Shown here in pieces: positions 1-8,594 of a stretch of DNA of 64,000 nt. Each line of letters starts with the position of its first letter. Positions within the stretch are counted from its first letter, which is position 1. This stretch comes from Sva-07 sp963752815 (lineage in GTDB: Bacteria > Actinomycetota > Acidimicrobiia > Acidimicrobiales > Ilumatobacteraceae): NCBI GenBank assembly GCA_963752815.1, contig CAVVZI010000015.1:992001-1056000 (forward strand). The letters are read 5' to 3'. Position numbers and translations under genes: made by a program. Under the pieces are notes generated by a model, which was not told the DNA's origin, made no database searches, and worked only from the letters and a program-made list of their open reading frames with translations.

Positions 1-1075
1 GCACGGTCGGTCGCCCGGCGGCCTCGGATGCGGGCGCGACGACCACCTCGCTGATCTCGGCGATCGAACGCCGCCGCGTCAGCGCGTTGCGTTCGACGTG
101 GACGACGACGTCGATCGATCGTTGCAGCTGCTGGCGGATCGCCGCCAACGGCCAGGTCGGCGCCGCTTGGAGCACCAGGGTCTCGAGGCGGTACAGGGCG
201 TCGAGCGGGCTGTTGGCATGACATGTCGACATCGATCCGTCGTGTCCGGTGTTCATCGCCTGGACCAGCGCCAGCACTTCGTCACCGCGCACTTCGCCCA
301 CGACGATCCGGTCGGGTCGCAGCCGGAGGGCAGCGCGCACGAGATCGGCAAGGGTCACCGGCGGCGGGCCGTCGGCGAGCACGGGCCGCGCCTCGAAACG
401 AACGGCCTGTCCGTGCCCGAACGCCAGCTCACAGGTGTCCTCGACCACGAGGACGCGTTCGTCGGCCGCGGTGTCGGACAACAGTGCCGACAGGAGCGAG
501 GTCTTGCCGGACGACGTGGCGCCGGAGACCACCACGTTGCAACGCGCCGCGACGATCTCGCGGAGCAGGGCCTCGCCGTCCGCATCGGTGAATTCGTCGA
601 TCGCCCTGACCTCGGTCGGGAAGCGCCGGATCGAGAGGACGGCACCGTCGACCGCGACCGGTGGGAGGACCGCACAGACCCGCGACCCATCGGCGAGTCG
701 AGCGTCGACGATCGGTGCGGTGCGGTCGACGCGCCGGCCGATCGGTGCGAGGATCCGCTCGAGGAGATGCTCGACGCGGTGCCCGTGCAGGTGTCCCGCC
801 GAGGTCAATGTGCCGCCGCGGTCGACCCAGATCTCGCAGCCGGCGTTGACGAGCACCTCGTCGACCGTCGGGTCGCGAAGCAGCACGTCGAGGTCGCCGA
901 GCCCGACGAGACGGGCCACGGCATGCTGCGCGAGTCGCCGTTGATCGTCGCGCGAGTGGAGCGGAAAGGCCTGCCGGATCTCGGACTCGACGATCGCGGC
1001 CACGTCACCGGCGCACGCCGCGGCGCGGGCGCAGACCTGTTCGAGCACCGCGTCGTCTCGCTCATGCCCGATCAT
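1..1075 (-). CDS. TadA/CpaF-type secretion ATPase (3' end outside window)
   Basis: Cytoplasmic hexameric ATPase that powers Tad/Flp pilus assembly or a related type II/IV secretion machine. About 358 residues are visible, starting at ATG 1075; the C-terminus runs off the left edge. The Walker A motif GATSSGKTS lies near residue 185 and the Walker B-like RIVVGEVRG near 260, followed by the HDGSMSTCHAN stretch typical of CpaF. The start lies 5 bases after the stop of the upstream ParA/CpaE-like gene, so the two form an operon. No pilin or TadB/TadC gene is visible, presumably because they lie to the left. Confidence 0.9.
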   Translation of the reverse strand, partial: MIGHERDDAVLEQVCARAAACAGDVAAIVESEIRQAFPLHSRDDQRRLAQHAVARLVGLGDLDVLLRDPTVDEVLVNAGCEIWVDRGGTLTSAGHLHGHRVEHLLERILAPIGRRVDRTAPIVDARLADGSRVCAVLPPVAVDGAVLSIRRFPTEVRAIDEFTDADGEALLREIVAARCNVVVSGATSSGKTSLLSALLSDTAADERVLVVEDTCELAFGHGQAVRFEARPVLADGPPPVTLADLVRAALRLRPDRIVVGEVRGDEVLALVQAMNTGHDGSMSTCHANSPLDALYRLETLVLQAAPTWPLAAIRQQLQRSIDVVVHVERNALTRRRSIAEISEVVVAPASEAAGRPTV

Positions 1076-1080
1076 CGGTG

Positions 1081-1743
1081 TCACGCAGCCACCCCCCGGA
1101 GTTCCCGTCCGATGGCCCAGGGGAGCCGGGCGGCCAGCAGCCCGGAGTTGACGGCGCGAGCGATCGCCGGGTCGACGCTCACCCTGGCGACCACCGGCGC
1201 ACCGAGACAGCGTTCGACGGCGCGGGACTTGATCGAGGCCCCGGGTTCCTCGACGAGGATCACACCGGTCGGTCGCACCGTCGAACGCGTCGCCCGCCGC
1301 AATGACAGGTAGCAGGGTCGGGTCACCAGCAACACCTGGTCGGCGACTGCGACCATGGCGTCGTGTGGTGTCGCGGTGCCGCCGTCGACGAAGACCTCGA
1401 TCCCATCGTCGTGTTGCCGCCGCAGCCAGTGCGCGAACTCGCCCCATCTGGCCTCGTCGGTGGGGCCTCGGGCGTGTTCGTCGTGGGAGCGACGCCGCGT
1501 CAGCAGACTCGTGGTCGCGTCGACGTCGACGACGAGTTCGCCGAGATGATCGGCAGGCGCCGCTGAACGCAGCCAGTCGTCGATGCCCGGGCGATCACTC
1601 TCGGCAAGCCCGAGTACCGCAGGAAGATCACCGTCGAGGTCGACGAGCAACGAGTGGCGCCGGAGGCCGAGCGCGAGAGCGGCCGTGACGACCGTGGTTC
1701 CGCTGCCACCTTTGGCAGCCCAGCAGAGTGTGACCATGACCAT
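1081..1743 (-). CDS. CpaE/ParA-like P-loop protein
   Basis: About 220 residues with a deviant Walker A motif KGGSGTT close to the N-terminus, the mark of the SIMIBI/MinD-ParA class. I chose ATG 1743 because the P-loop then begins around residue 8, as usual; an in-frame ATG further upstream (1824) would add an unlikely proline-rich leader. The fold is compact and ends with RELRGVAA. Position directly upstream of the CpaF-type ATPase suggests the CpaE role, that is localising or regulating the Tad pilus machine. A septum-site (Ssd-like) role is an alternative. Confidence 0.75.
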   Translation of the reverse strand: MVMVTLCWAAKGGSGTTVVTAALALGLRRHSLLVDLDGDLPAVLGLAESDRPGIDDWLRSAAPADHLGELVVDVDATTSLLTRRRSHDEHARGPTDEARWGEFAHWLRRQHDDGIEVFVDGGTATPHDAMVAVADQVLLVTRPCYLSLRRATRSTVRPTGVILVEEPGASIKSRAVERCLGAPVVARVSVDPAIARAVNSGLLAARLPWAIGRELRGVAA

Positions 1744-1891
1744 GCTCCCAGTGCCCGGAGGCGGAGGGCGGATACATGGGGAAGTCGGTGAGGCGAGAGT
1801 ATCGACCGCGCGACACGGACCCAACCCGCGACCGTTCCGCTGCCGTGCACTCTGGTTGACGCCGGTAGTGTCAGCGGCGCCTTGTCGTCAT

Positions 1892-1987
1892 GGAGGTGTC
1901 CGGGCACCTGGTGGGCTCCGCCGCCTTCAAAGCGGTTGGGACGGGCGATCCCCGTCCGGCGGGTTCGATTCCCGTCCACCTCCGCCA
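1892..1987 (+). tRNA. selC: tRNA-Sec (anticodon UCA), selC
   Basis: A 96-base tRNA with encoded CCA. The acceptor begins GGAGGTG and closes with CACCTCC. The anticodon loop CTTCAAA carries TCA between the paired GCCGC and GCGGT arms. A long variable arm (GGACGGG with CCCGTCC) and the T-loop GGTTCGATTCCC follow. The length, long extra arm and TCA anticodon together are diagnostic of selenocysteine tRNA. No selA, selB or selD and no recognisable selenoprotein lies in this window. The 8th acceptor pair looks mismatched (T/C). Confidence 0.93.
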
Positions 1988-2108
1988 AGGCACCAGTGCT
2001 CAGGGTCCTGCGGTGCCACACGATCACCCAACGCGGTGCGAATACCATCGCGGTGGCCGTTCGCGGCGCAGCTCTCCGATCTCCCAGCACCCCGAAAGAG
2101 GAACCCCC

Positions 2109-2570
2109 ATGAAGCGATCACTGTGTATCGGTCTCACCGCACTCTTCAGCGTGAGCATGTTGGCGGCGTGTGGTTCCGACGACGATGATTCCGCATCGGA
2201 CGTCAAGGACGCCAATGCCGCGTTCTGTGCGGACCTCACGACCTACGTCGCGTCGTTGACCTCGTTCGCCTCGCTCGACCCGACGGCGGCGACGAAGGCC
2301 GACTACGAGGCTGCCGCCGACGACGTCAAGTCCGCCCGTGCCGATCTGGCCGCGAGCCGAGCCGACCTCGTGGGGGCGGAACTCGACAACCTCGAATCGC
2401 AGGCCGACGACCTCGACGGCGTGCTCGCCGACGCCCCCGACGATGCCGTCGCCGCCACGATCGTCGCCGAGGCCCAGACACAGGTCACGCAGCTCCAGGC
2501 CAGCGCGGCGGCCGTGAACACCGCGGTGTGCACCGCAGGCGCCCCGGCGGACACCACCGCGACGACCTGA
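2109..2570 (+). CDS. Small secreted lipoprotein, function unknown
   Basis: 153 residues. The N-terminus MKRSLCIGLTALFSVSMLAAC is a classic lipoprotein signal with lipobox LAAC and Cys near residue 21, so the mature protein is membrane-anchored. The mature part begins with an Asp/Ser-rich linker and continues as a helical, alanine-rich domain with two further Cys that could pair. The start at ATG 2109 follows an AAAGAGG ribosome site. I do not recognise the family; similar low-complexity helical lipoproteins are common in actinobacteria. Confidence 0.75.
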   Translation: MKRSLCIGLTALFSVSMLAACGSDDDDSASDVKDANAAFCADLTTYVASLTSFASLDPTAATKADYEAAADDVKSARADLAASRADLVGAELDNLESQADDLDGVLADAPDDAVAATIVAEAQTQVTQLQASAAAVNTAVCTAGAPADTTATT

Positions 2571-2632
2571 GGCTGATCGCCCGGGTCGCACCACGGCCCG
2601 GCACGAACTGAACAGAACGGTCCCGGAGGGCC

Positions 2633-3439
2633 ATGGCACACACGACAACTGCAGCGAGCCCCGGCCTTCGTTCGGGCAACCCGGCACTCAGCGACAAGTT
2701 CATCGACACGCAACTCAGCGTGTCGGCGACGCGTTCGATGTCGGTCGCCGGCGTCAGCATCAAGACCCTCGTCCTGCTGGCCGTGCTGATGGCCGGTGGG
2801 GCGTGGGGTTGGGCGTCGGCGGTGCAGCCGGTCGCTGTCGACCTCGGCAGCGGCTACGCCACCACCACCGTCACGATTCCCGGCGGCTTCTGGCTGGCCA
2901 GCTTCGGCGCGTTCCTGCTCGGCATCTCGATCGCCGTCCAGCCGCGACGCGCCGCGCTGCTCGGTCTGATCTACGCCATCTGCGAGGGATTCTGCCTCGG
3001 TGCGATCTCGGCGATGTTCGACGCTCAGACGGAGGGGATCGTCGGTGCCGCGGTGTTGTCGACGCTGTGCGTCTTCATCGTCGCGCTGCTGCTCTACGTC
3101 ACCCGGATCATCAAGCCCTCCCAGAAGATGGCGTTCGCCGTCGTCGCCGGGATCGGCGGGCTGATGCTCCTCTACACGTTCGTCTTCTTCGTGTCGATCT
3201 TCAACTGGGCCTGGCTCTACAGCGACAACTTCCGCACGATCGGCATCGTCGTGACGCTCATCGCGATCGTGCTCGCCGCGCTCAGCCTCGTCCTCGACTT
3301 CGGCACCATCGAGATCGGGGTGAAGAGCGGCGCGCCCAAGGAGCTCGAGTGGTACATGGGCTTCGGGCTGATGGTCACCCTGATCTGGCTGTACATCTCG
3401 ATCCTCAAACTGCTCGCGCTGCTGACCCGCAACCGCTGA
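2633..3439 (+). CDS. Bax inhibitor-1/YccA family membrane protein (paralogue 1)
   Basis: 268 residues with about seven hydrophobic segments from residue 43 on, ending in the family-typical acidic/aromatic C-terminal segment (KELEWYMGFGLMVTLIWLYISILKLLALL). Family members (actinobacterial BaxI type) are integral membrane proteins linked to ion leak and stress; the exact role in bacteria is not settled. A second copy (12974-13807) shares the layout, including DFD/DFGTIE-like and WLYxEI/WLYISI stretches. The start ATG 2633 is preceded by GGAGGGCC. Confidence 0.88.
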   Translation: MAHTTTAASPGLRSGNPALSDKFIDTQLSVSATRSMSVAGVSIKTLVLLAVLMAGGAWGWASAVQPVAVDLGSGYATTTVTIPGGFWLASFGAFLLGISIAVQPRRAALLGLIYAICEGFCLGAISAMFDAQTEGIVGAAVLSTLCVFIVALLLYVTRIIKPSQKMAFAVVAGIGGLMLLYTFVFFVSIFNWAWLYSDNFRTIGIVVTLIAIVLAALSLVLDFGTIEIGVKSGAPKELEWYMGFGLMVTLIWLYISILKLLALLTRNR

Positions 3440-3465
3440 CGCCGCTCCGTTCAGGGCTGCCGTTC

Positions 3466-3815
3466 AGCGCAGGATCGCCGGCATCGACTCCCAGCCGCGC
3501 ATCGTCGACGTGTGCGACCGCTCGACGCCGTCCTGGTCGATCTCCCACTCCGGGAAGCGAGCGAGGATCTCCTCCAGCGCGACGCGGCCCTCGAGGCGGT
3601 CGAGCGTGGCGCCCAGTCGACGTGCGTAGCGCGACGGCCTACCGGTCGAAGCGCTCGTTGTGGTAGATCGGCGCGTCGTCGACGCAGTCGCCGGAACGTC
3701 GGATACGGGTCGACGCTGATGTCGACGTCGAACGGGTCGTCGTCGACGTCGGTCCCAGCGTTGTCAGTCGTTCCCGATCGCTTCGACGTGTTGTCGGCGC
3801 CGAGTGTAGATGATG
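3466..3815 (-). pseudogene. Cytochrome P450 remnant (N- and C-terminal ends only)
   Basis: On the minus strand the 5' part encodes a P450 N-terminal stretch (VDPYPTFRRLR, then DDAPIYHNERFDR in a shifted frame). It is followed at once by a P450 C-terminus (LDRLEGRVALEEILARFPEW, then HTSTMRGWESMPAILR and a TGA). The central several hundred codons, including the I-helix, ExxR and the haem-binding Cys loop, are absent. A stop (TAG where a Trp codon is expected) sits just before the junction. This is an internally deleted, non-functional gene; its 5' end abuts the ArsR promoter. The exact 5' boundary is uncertain. Confidence 0.72.
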
Positions 3816-3816
3816 C

Positions 3817-3844
3817 TTGACACATACCGATATCGGTATATGAT
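3817..3844 (+). promoter_or_regulatory. Promoter with embedded ArsR operator
   Basis: A consensus -35 TTGACA (3817-3822) is separated by 16 bases from a near-consensus -10 TATGAT (3839-3844). The spacer holds a perfect 16-base palindrome ATACCGATATCGGTAT (3824-3839) that touches the -10 box. The expected start of transcription, about 7 bases on, coincides with the A of ATG 3852, so the mRNA is probably leaderless. The palindrome is the likely binding site for the ArsR-type repressor that follows, giving autoregulation. Confidence 0.75.
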
Positions 3845-3851
3845 GGCCGAC

Positions 3852-4253
3852 ATGGCCCGCTCCGCCACCACTGCCGACGTGTTCAACGCCATCGCCGAGG
3901 AAACGCGACGCGACATCCTCGACGTGCTGGTCGGCCGCGAGGTCGCCGTCGGTGAACTGGTCGACGAGTTGGACCTCGGTCAGCCCCAGGTGTCGAAGCA
4001 CCTCAAGGTGCTGCGCACCGTCGACCTCGTGCGCTGCCGCACCGAGGGGCGGCGCCGGCTGTACCGGCTGAACGGTCCCGCGCTCGCTCCGGTCCAGAGC
4101 TGGCTCGAGCGCTACACGACGGCCGTCAACGACCACTACGACCGGCTCGACGACTACCTCGCCACGCTGCAACGCACGGCGACCACCGACGAGCACCGCA
4201 CGACCCCGAACCCCACCACGCAAAACCCCACCGAGAAGGAGATCACCTCATGA
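3852..4253 (+). CDS. ArsR-family transcriptional regulator
   Basis: 133-residue winged-helix protein: FNAIAEETRRDILDVLV, then the recognition segment DLGQPQVSKHLKVLR, then the wing RTEGRRRLYRLN. It lacks obvious metal-binding Cys clusters and resembles the ArsR proteins paired with AHSA1/SRPBCC genes. ATG 3852 is preferred over in-frame ATGs at 3810-3843 because those lie in the promoter. The stop overlaps the next ATG (ATGA), so it is translationally coupled to the SRPBCC gene. Confidence 0.9.
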   Translation: MARSATTADVFNAIAEETRRDILDVLVGREVAVGELVDELDLGQPQVSKHLKVLRTVDLVRCRTEGRRRLYRLNGPALAPVQSWLERYTTAVNDHYDRLDDYLATLQRTATTDEHRTTPNPTTQNPTEKEITS

Positions 4254-5275
4254 CCACCCGCCACGGCAGTGCCATCGTCACGCTGCCCTCCGACCGCGAG
4301 ATCCTCATCACGCGCAGCTTCGATGCACCCGCCGCCCTCGTGTGGGACGCGCTGACCCAGCCACGCCATCTGCTGCGCTGGTGGGGTCCCGACTACTGCC
4401 CGCTCGTGGCCTGCGACGTCGACTTCCGTGTCGGCGGCGACTGGCGCTACGTCGCCCGCGACATGGATGGCAACGAACTCGCCTGGCACGGCACGTACCG
4501 CGAGATCGAGTCGCCGCAGCGCATCGTGTCGACCGAGGTGTTCGAGGGGTTCCCCGACGCCGGAGCGGTGAACACGATGACGCTGACCGAGCACGACGGC
4601 GTCACCACGTTGCGCACGCTGGTGCTGCACCAGACGACCGAGAACCGCGACGGCCACATCGCCTCGGGCATGGAGGGCGGGATGCAACTCACGTTCAACC
4701 GGCTCGACGACCTGCTCGACGTGTCCAGTACGACCGCGGAACGCTTCCGCCGGGTCGCCGGTCGCTTCACCGATCGGGCGAACGAGGTCCCGCCGGCGGC
4801 CTGGGACAACCCGGCGCCGTGCGACGGATGGACGGCCCGTGACATCGTCGACCACCTCGTCGGCTGGGTGCCCGGGTTCTTCGGTGCGGCCGGGATCGAG
4901 CTCGCCGCAGGGCCGTCCGTCGCCGACGATCCGGCGGGCGCGTGGACGAACCTCGCCGACCAACTGCAGGCACTGCTCGACGATCCCGCCACGGCGACCC
5001 GCGAGATCGACGGTGGACCGGCGGGGCTGCAGACCGTCGAATCGACGATCGGGATGATCGTGCTCGGCGACGTCCTCGTGCACACCTGGGACCTCGCCCG
5101 TGCGACCGGGCTCGACGAGACGCTCGACGCCGACATCGTCACGGAGATGCTGATCGGCATGCAACCGATCGACGACATGCTCCGCCAGAGCGGCCACTAC
5201 GGCCCGAAGGTGGCGGTCGACGAGGGCGCCGACGACCAGACCAAACTGATCGCGTTCACCGGCCGCACGCCGTGA
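4250..5275 (+). CDS. Fusion of AHSA1/SRPBCC domain and TIGR03086-like domain
   Basis: 341 residues. Residues about 15-160 form an AHSA1-type SRPBCC domain (ITRSFDAPAALVWDALTQP, RWWGPDY, FRVGGDWRYV). Residues about 165-341 are a TIGR03086/mycothiol-maleylpyruvate isomerase N-terminal-type four-helix domain (NPAPCDGWTARDIVDHLVGW; VLVHTWDLARATG), a DinB-like metal-binding fold. The fusion joins two small-ligand domains under ArsR control; the substrate is unknown. Start overlaps the ArsR stop by 4 bases. The C-terminal half could bind a divalent metal through His residues. Confidence 0.82.
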   Translation: MTTRHGSAIVTLPSDREILITRSFDAPAALVWDALTQPRHLLRWWGPDYCPLVACDVDFRVGGDWRYVARDMDGNELAWHGTYREIESPQRIVSTEVFEGFPDAGAVNTMTLTEHDGVTTLRTLVLHQTTENRDGHIASGMEGGMQLTFNRLDDLLDVSSTTAERFRRVAGRFTDRANEVPPAAWDNPAPCDGWTARDIVDHLVGWVPGFFGAAGIELAAGPSVADDPAGAWTNLADQLQALLDDPATATREIDGGPAGLQTVESTIGMIVLGDVLVHTWDLARATGLDETLDADIVTEMLIGMQPIDDMLRQSGHYGPKVAVDEGADDQTKLIAFTGRTP

Positions 5276-5308
5276 CACCTTCCGACCGGTTCTGACAGGC
5301 TCGCGGCG

Positions 5309-6055
5309 ATGGTGTCCGACGATCGACCAACGGCGCGGCGGTTCGTCGAGCGGCTCGACGCCATCGCCACCGACGCGGAGCGCGTGAAGCTGCAGCGGTA
5401 CTTCAAGTCGGGGGAGGGGGAGTACGGCGAGGGCGACGAGTTCATCGGTGTCCGCATGGGCAGCGTGTTCGCGCTCGCCGACGAGTTCCGCTCGATGCCG
5501 CTCGACGAGATCGAGACGTTGCTCGAGAGTCCCGTTCACGAGGCCCGCGCCGGCGCCGTGAAGATCATGGCCAAACAGGCGGCGGCGCGCACCGCCACCG
5601 ACGACGACCGCCGCGCGCTCGTCGATCTGTACCTCCGACGGATCGACCGGATCAACAACTGGGACCTGGTCGACCTCGGTGCCTGGGACGTCGTCGGTCG
5701 CTACCTGGACGACAAGCCGCGGGATCTGCTCGGTGACCTCGCCGGGTCGGCAAACCTGTGGGAGCGACGAACGGCGATCCTCGCCACGCTGTTCTTCGTC
5801 CGGCGCGATGACCTCGACGACGCGTTCGCGATCGCCGGACGGTTGCTGGACGACGACGAAGACCTCATCCACAAAGCGGTCGGCGGCGTGCTGCGCGAAT
5901 GCGGCAAGCACGACCCGGCGCGGCTGGTCGCCTTCCTCGACGACAATGCGGCGTCGATGCCGCGCACCGCGTTGCGGTACGCGATCGAACACCTCGATCC
6001 CGATGCACGGGCCCACTACCGATCACTCCGCCCGACCGAGGAGGTCCGACCATGA
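5309..6055 (+). CDS. AlkD-like DNA alkylation repair protein
   Basis: 248 residues of helical ALK/HEAT-type repeats. Family hallmarks are LQRYFKSGEGEYGEGDEFIGVRMGSVF near residue 30-55, NNWDLVD near 113-119, and ERRTAILATLFF near 147. AlkD-type enzymes excise bulky or positively charged N3/N7-alkylpurines without flipping the base. Its stop overlaps the ATG of the next gene (ATGA), so it is co-transcribed with the alpha/beta hydrolase. Confidence 0.85.
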   Translation: MVSDDRPTARRFVERLDAIATDAERVKLQRYFKSGEGEYGEGDEFIGVRMGSVFALADEFRSMPLDEIETLLESPVHEARAGAVKIMAKQAAARTATDDDRRALVDLYLRRIDRINNWDLVDLGAWDVVGRYLDDKPRDLLGDLAGSANLWERRTAILATLFFVRRDDLDDAFAIAGRLLDDDEDLIHKAVGGVLRECGKHDPARLVAFLDDNAASMPRTALRYAIEHLDPDARAHYRSLRPTEEVRP

Positions 6056-6747
6056 CCATCGACCCGAGCTGCACGTTCGTGCTCATCCCCGGTGCCGGAG
6101 GGAGCGCGTTCTACTGGCACCGACTCGTCGCCGAGCTCGAGCGCCGCGGACACGCCAGCGTCGCCGTCGAACTGCCGGCCGGCGACGAGACCGCCGGCCT
6201 GCCCGAGTACGCGGCGGCGGTGCTCGATGCGATCGACGGCATCGCGACACCGATCGTCGTGGTCGCCCAATCGATGGGCGGGTTCACGGGACCGTTGGTG
6301 TGCACGCAGCGACCGACCGAGATGCTGGTGTTGGTCAACGCCATGATCCCCCTTCCCGGCGAGACCCCCGGTGACTGGTGGGGTGCCACCGGGCAGGCCG
6401 AGGCCCGCCAGCAGTTGGCTGCGGAGCAAGGGCGCTCGGTGCCGGACGACCCGCTCGACGACTTCTTCCACGACGTTCCAGCGGACGTGTTCGACGCGGT
6501 GATGGCTCAGCCCGAGCCACGACAGGCGGACGCGCCGTTCGCCCAACCGCTCGCCATCGACCGGTGGCCCGACGTGCCGACCCGCGTGATCGCTGGCGCG
6601 GACGATCGCTTCTTCCCGACCGACTTCCAGGTCCGCGTCAGCCAGGACCGATTGGGCATCACGCCCGACGTCATCCCCGGCGGCCACCTCGTCGCGCTGA
6701 GCCGTCCGGTCGAACTGGCCGACCGTCTCCTCGAATACCTCGAGTGA
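6052..6747 (+). CDS. Alpha/beta hydrolase, esterase type
   Basis: 231 residues. The oxyanion-loop segment LIPGAGGSAFYWHRL is near the N-terminus, the nucleophile elbow is AQSMGG near residue 80, an acidic partner lies in IAGADDRFFP near 181, and the catalytic His is in IPGGHLVALS near 210. This matches the EstC/salicylate-esterase-like group. Catalysis is cytoplasmic ester or lactone hydrolysis; the substrate cannot be told from sequence. Starts at ATG 6052 overlapping the AlkD-like stop. Confidence 0.82.
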   Translation: MTIDPSCTFVLIPGAGGSAFYWHRLVAELERRGHASVAVELPAGDETAGLPEYAAAVLDAIDGIATPIVVVAQSMGGFTGPLVCTQRPTEMLVLVNAMIPLPGETPGDWWGATGQAEARQQLAAEQGRSVPDDPLDDFFHDVPADVFDAVMAQPEPRQADAPFAQPLAIDRWPDVPTRVIAGADDRFFPTDFQVRVSQDRLGITPDVIPGGHLVALSRPVELADRLLEYLE

Positions 6748-6800
6748 CGAACCAGCGCCGTCCGGTTCTCGGTGCTCGGCGGTCGTGCAAGACTCTCCCC

Positions 6801-8441
6801 GTGGGGGCACTTGCGATCGAGAGCGGCTCGACGACCGACGTGCTGCTCGACGAGACCATCGGGCAGAACCTGGCGCGGACCGTCGCCGAGCACGGCGACG
6901 GCGAGGCGCTCGTGTCGTGCCACCAGGGGATCCGCTGGACCTATCGCGAGTTCGCCGAACGGGTCGGGTCGCTCGCCCGCGGGTTGATGGCGGCCGGCCT
7001 CGAGAAGGGCGATCGCGTCGGCATCTGGAGCCCGAACTACGCCGAGTGGACGCTCGTCCAGTACGCCACCGCCGAGATCGGCGTGATCCTGGTCAACATC
7101 AACCCGGCGTACCGCACGCACGAGCTGGCGTACGCACTCCAGCACTCGGGCTGCCGGATGCTGATCGCCGCCCCGGCGTTCAAGACGTCGGACTACCGGG
7201 CGATGGTCGACGAGGTGCGTGCCGACTGCCCCGAACTCGAGACGGCGGTGTTCTTCTGGGACCCGGCATGGGACGAGCTCGCCGGCGGCGGTTCCACGAC
7301 CGATGCCGAACTCGACGAGCGCCGGGCCACGTTGGCGGCCGACGACCCGATCAACATCCAGTACACGTCGGGCACCACCGGCTACCCGAAGGGTGCCACC
7401 CTCTCGCACCGCAACATCTTGAACAACGGGCGCCTCGTCGCCGCGCTGCAGGGGATCACGGCCGCCGATCGCTTGTGCATCCCGGTGCCCTTCTACCACT
7501 GCTTCGGCATGGTGATGGGCAACCTCGGCTGCACCAGCCACGGCGCCACGATGGTGATCCCGAACGACGCGTTCGACCCCCTCACCGTGCTCGAGGCCGT
7601 GCAGGCCGAACGATGCACAGCGCTGTACGGCGTGCCGACGATGTTCATCGCCGAACTCGGCCACGAGCGGTTCGCCGAGTTCGACCTGTCGAGCCTGCGC
7701 ACCGGCGTGATGGCCGGGTCACCGTGTCCGGTCGAGGTGATGAAGCAGTGCATCGACCGGATGCACATGATCGACGTGACCATCTGTTACGGCATGACCG
7801 AGACGTCGCCGGTGTCGACGCAGACCCTGTGCGGCGACACGCTCGAGCACCAGACGGCGACGGTCGGGCGGGCCCACCCGCACGTCGAGATCCGCATCGC
7901 CGACCAATCGACCGGCGAGACGCTCCCGCGCGGCGAGACCGGCGAGTTCTGCACGCGTGGCTACTCGGTGATGACGGGCTACTGGAACGACCCCGAGCGC
8001 ACGGCGGCGGCGATCGACGCCGACGGCTGGATGCACACCGGCGACCTCGGCGTCATGGCCGACGACGGGTACGTGAACATCGTCGGGCGGATCAAGGACA
8101 TGGTGATCCGCGGCGGCGAGAACGTCTACCCGCGCGAGATCGAGGAGTTCCTCTACACCCACCCCGACATCGAGGACGTCCAGGTGATCGGCGTGCCCGA
8201 CGAGAGGTACGGCGAGGAGCTGATGGCGTGGATCAAGCCGCGCCCCGGGTCGACGGTCGACCTCGAATCGGTGCGTGCGTTCTGCGCCGGCCGCATCGCC
8301 CACTACAAGGTGCCGCGCTACGTGAAGATCGTTCAGGAGTTCCCGATGACCGTGACCGGCAAGGTCCGCAAGGTCGAGATGCGCGAGCAGTCGATCACCG
8401 AACTCGGCCTCGACGCCGCATCGGCCATCGAGACCGCCTGA
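6801..8441 (+). CDS. Acyl-CoA synthetase (FadD-type, AMP-binding)
   Basis: 546 residues from GTG 6801. AMP-binding signature YTSGTTGYPKGATLSH, then the adenylation motifs CYGMTETSPVS, GWMHTGDLG and GRIKDMVIRGGENVYPREIE, with the catalytic Lys in VTGKVRKVEMRE near the end. It activates a free fatty or organic acid to acyl-CoA using ATP. Length and motif order match medium/long-chain fatty-acid CoA ligases. The acyl-CoA dehydrogenase that follows fits a beta-oxidation role. A GTG start is chosen because upstream sequence in frame overlaps the hydrolase gene. Confidence 0.9.
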   Translation: MGALAIESGSTTDVLLDETIGQNLARTVAEHGDGEALVSCHQGIRWTYREFAERVGSLARGLMAAGLEKGDRVGIWSPNYAEWTLVQYATAEIGVILVNINPAYRTHELAYALQHSGCRMLIAAPAFKTSDYRAMVDEVRADCPELETAVFFWDPAWDELAGGGSTTDAELDERRATLAADDPINIQYTSGTTGYPKGATLSHRNILNNGRLVAALQGITAADRLCIPVPFYHCFGMVMGNLGCTSHGATMVIPNDAFDPLTVLEAVQAERCTALYGVPTMFIAELGHERFAEFDLSSLRTGVMAGSPCPVEVMKQCIDRMHMIDVTICYGMTETSPVSTQTLCGDTLEHQTATVGRAHPHVEIRIADQSTGETLPRGETGEFCTRGYSVMTGYWNDPERTAAAIDADGWMHTGDLGVMADDGYVNIVGRIKDMVIRGGENVYPREIEEFLYTHPDIEDVQVIGVPDERYGEELMAWIKPRPGSTVDLESVRAFCAGRIAHYKVPRYVKIVQEFPMTVTGKVRKVEMREQSITELGLDAASAIETA

Positions 8442-8445
8442 CCTC

Positions 8446-8502
8446 GGTTCGTTCTGGCCCCGACCCCAAACGAACCCGGTTCGTTCTGGCCCCGACCCCA
8501 AG
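8446..8502. repeat. Palindromic repeat family B, one full and one truncated copy
   Basis: Five bases after the acyl-CoA synthetase stop lies a 31-base unit (8446-8476) whose ends GGTTCGTT and AACGAACC pair around a CCCCGACC centre. A second, 3'-truncated copy begins at 8479. The same unit in opposite orientation occurs as an exact tandem pair at 14556-14617. Position and symmetry suggest transcription termination. Confidence 0.8.
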
Positions 8503-8594
8503 ACGCCAACGACCGCATCGCTCCGACCCGGTGAGGGCCTGGCGGGCCGTGCTCACTATGTTCGTCGGATAGGTACCGACGAACGGAGTGATTG

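Noticed and set aside
98..1312. A 404-residue plus-strand open frame over the CpaF and CpaE genes
   Set aside because: It is the antisense of two proteins with clear Walker motifs and has no recognisable domains.
4154..6016. A 620-residue open frame antisense to the SRPBCC fusion and AlkD-like genes
   Set aside because: No motif or start context; the opposite strand encodes clear conserved proteins.
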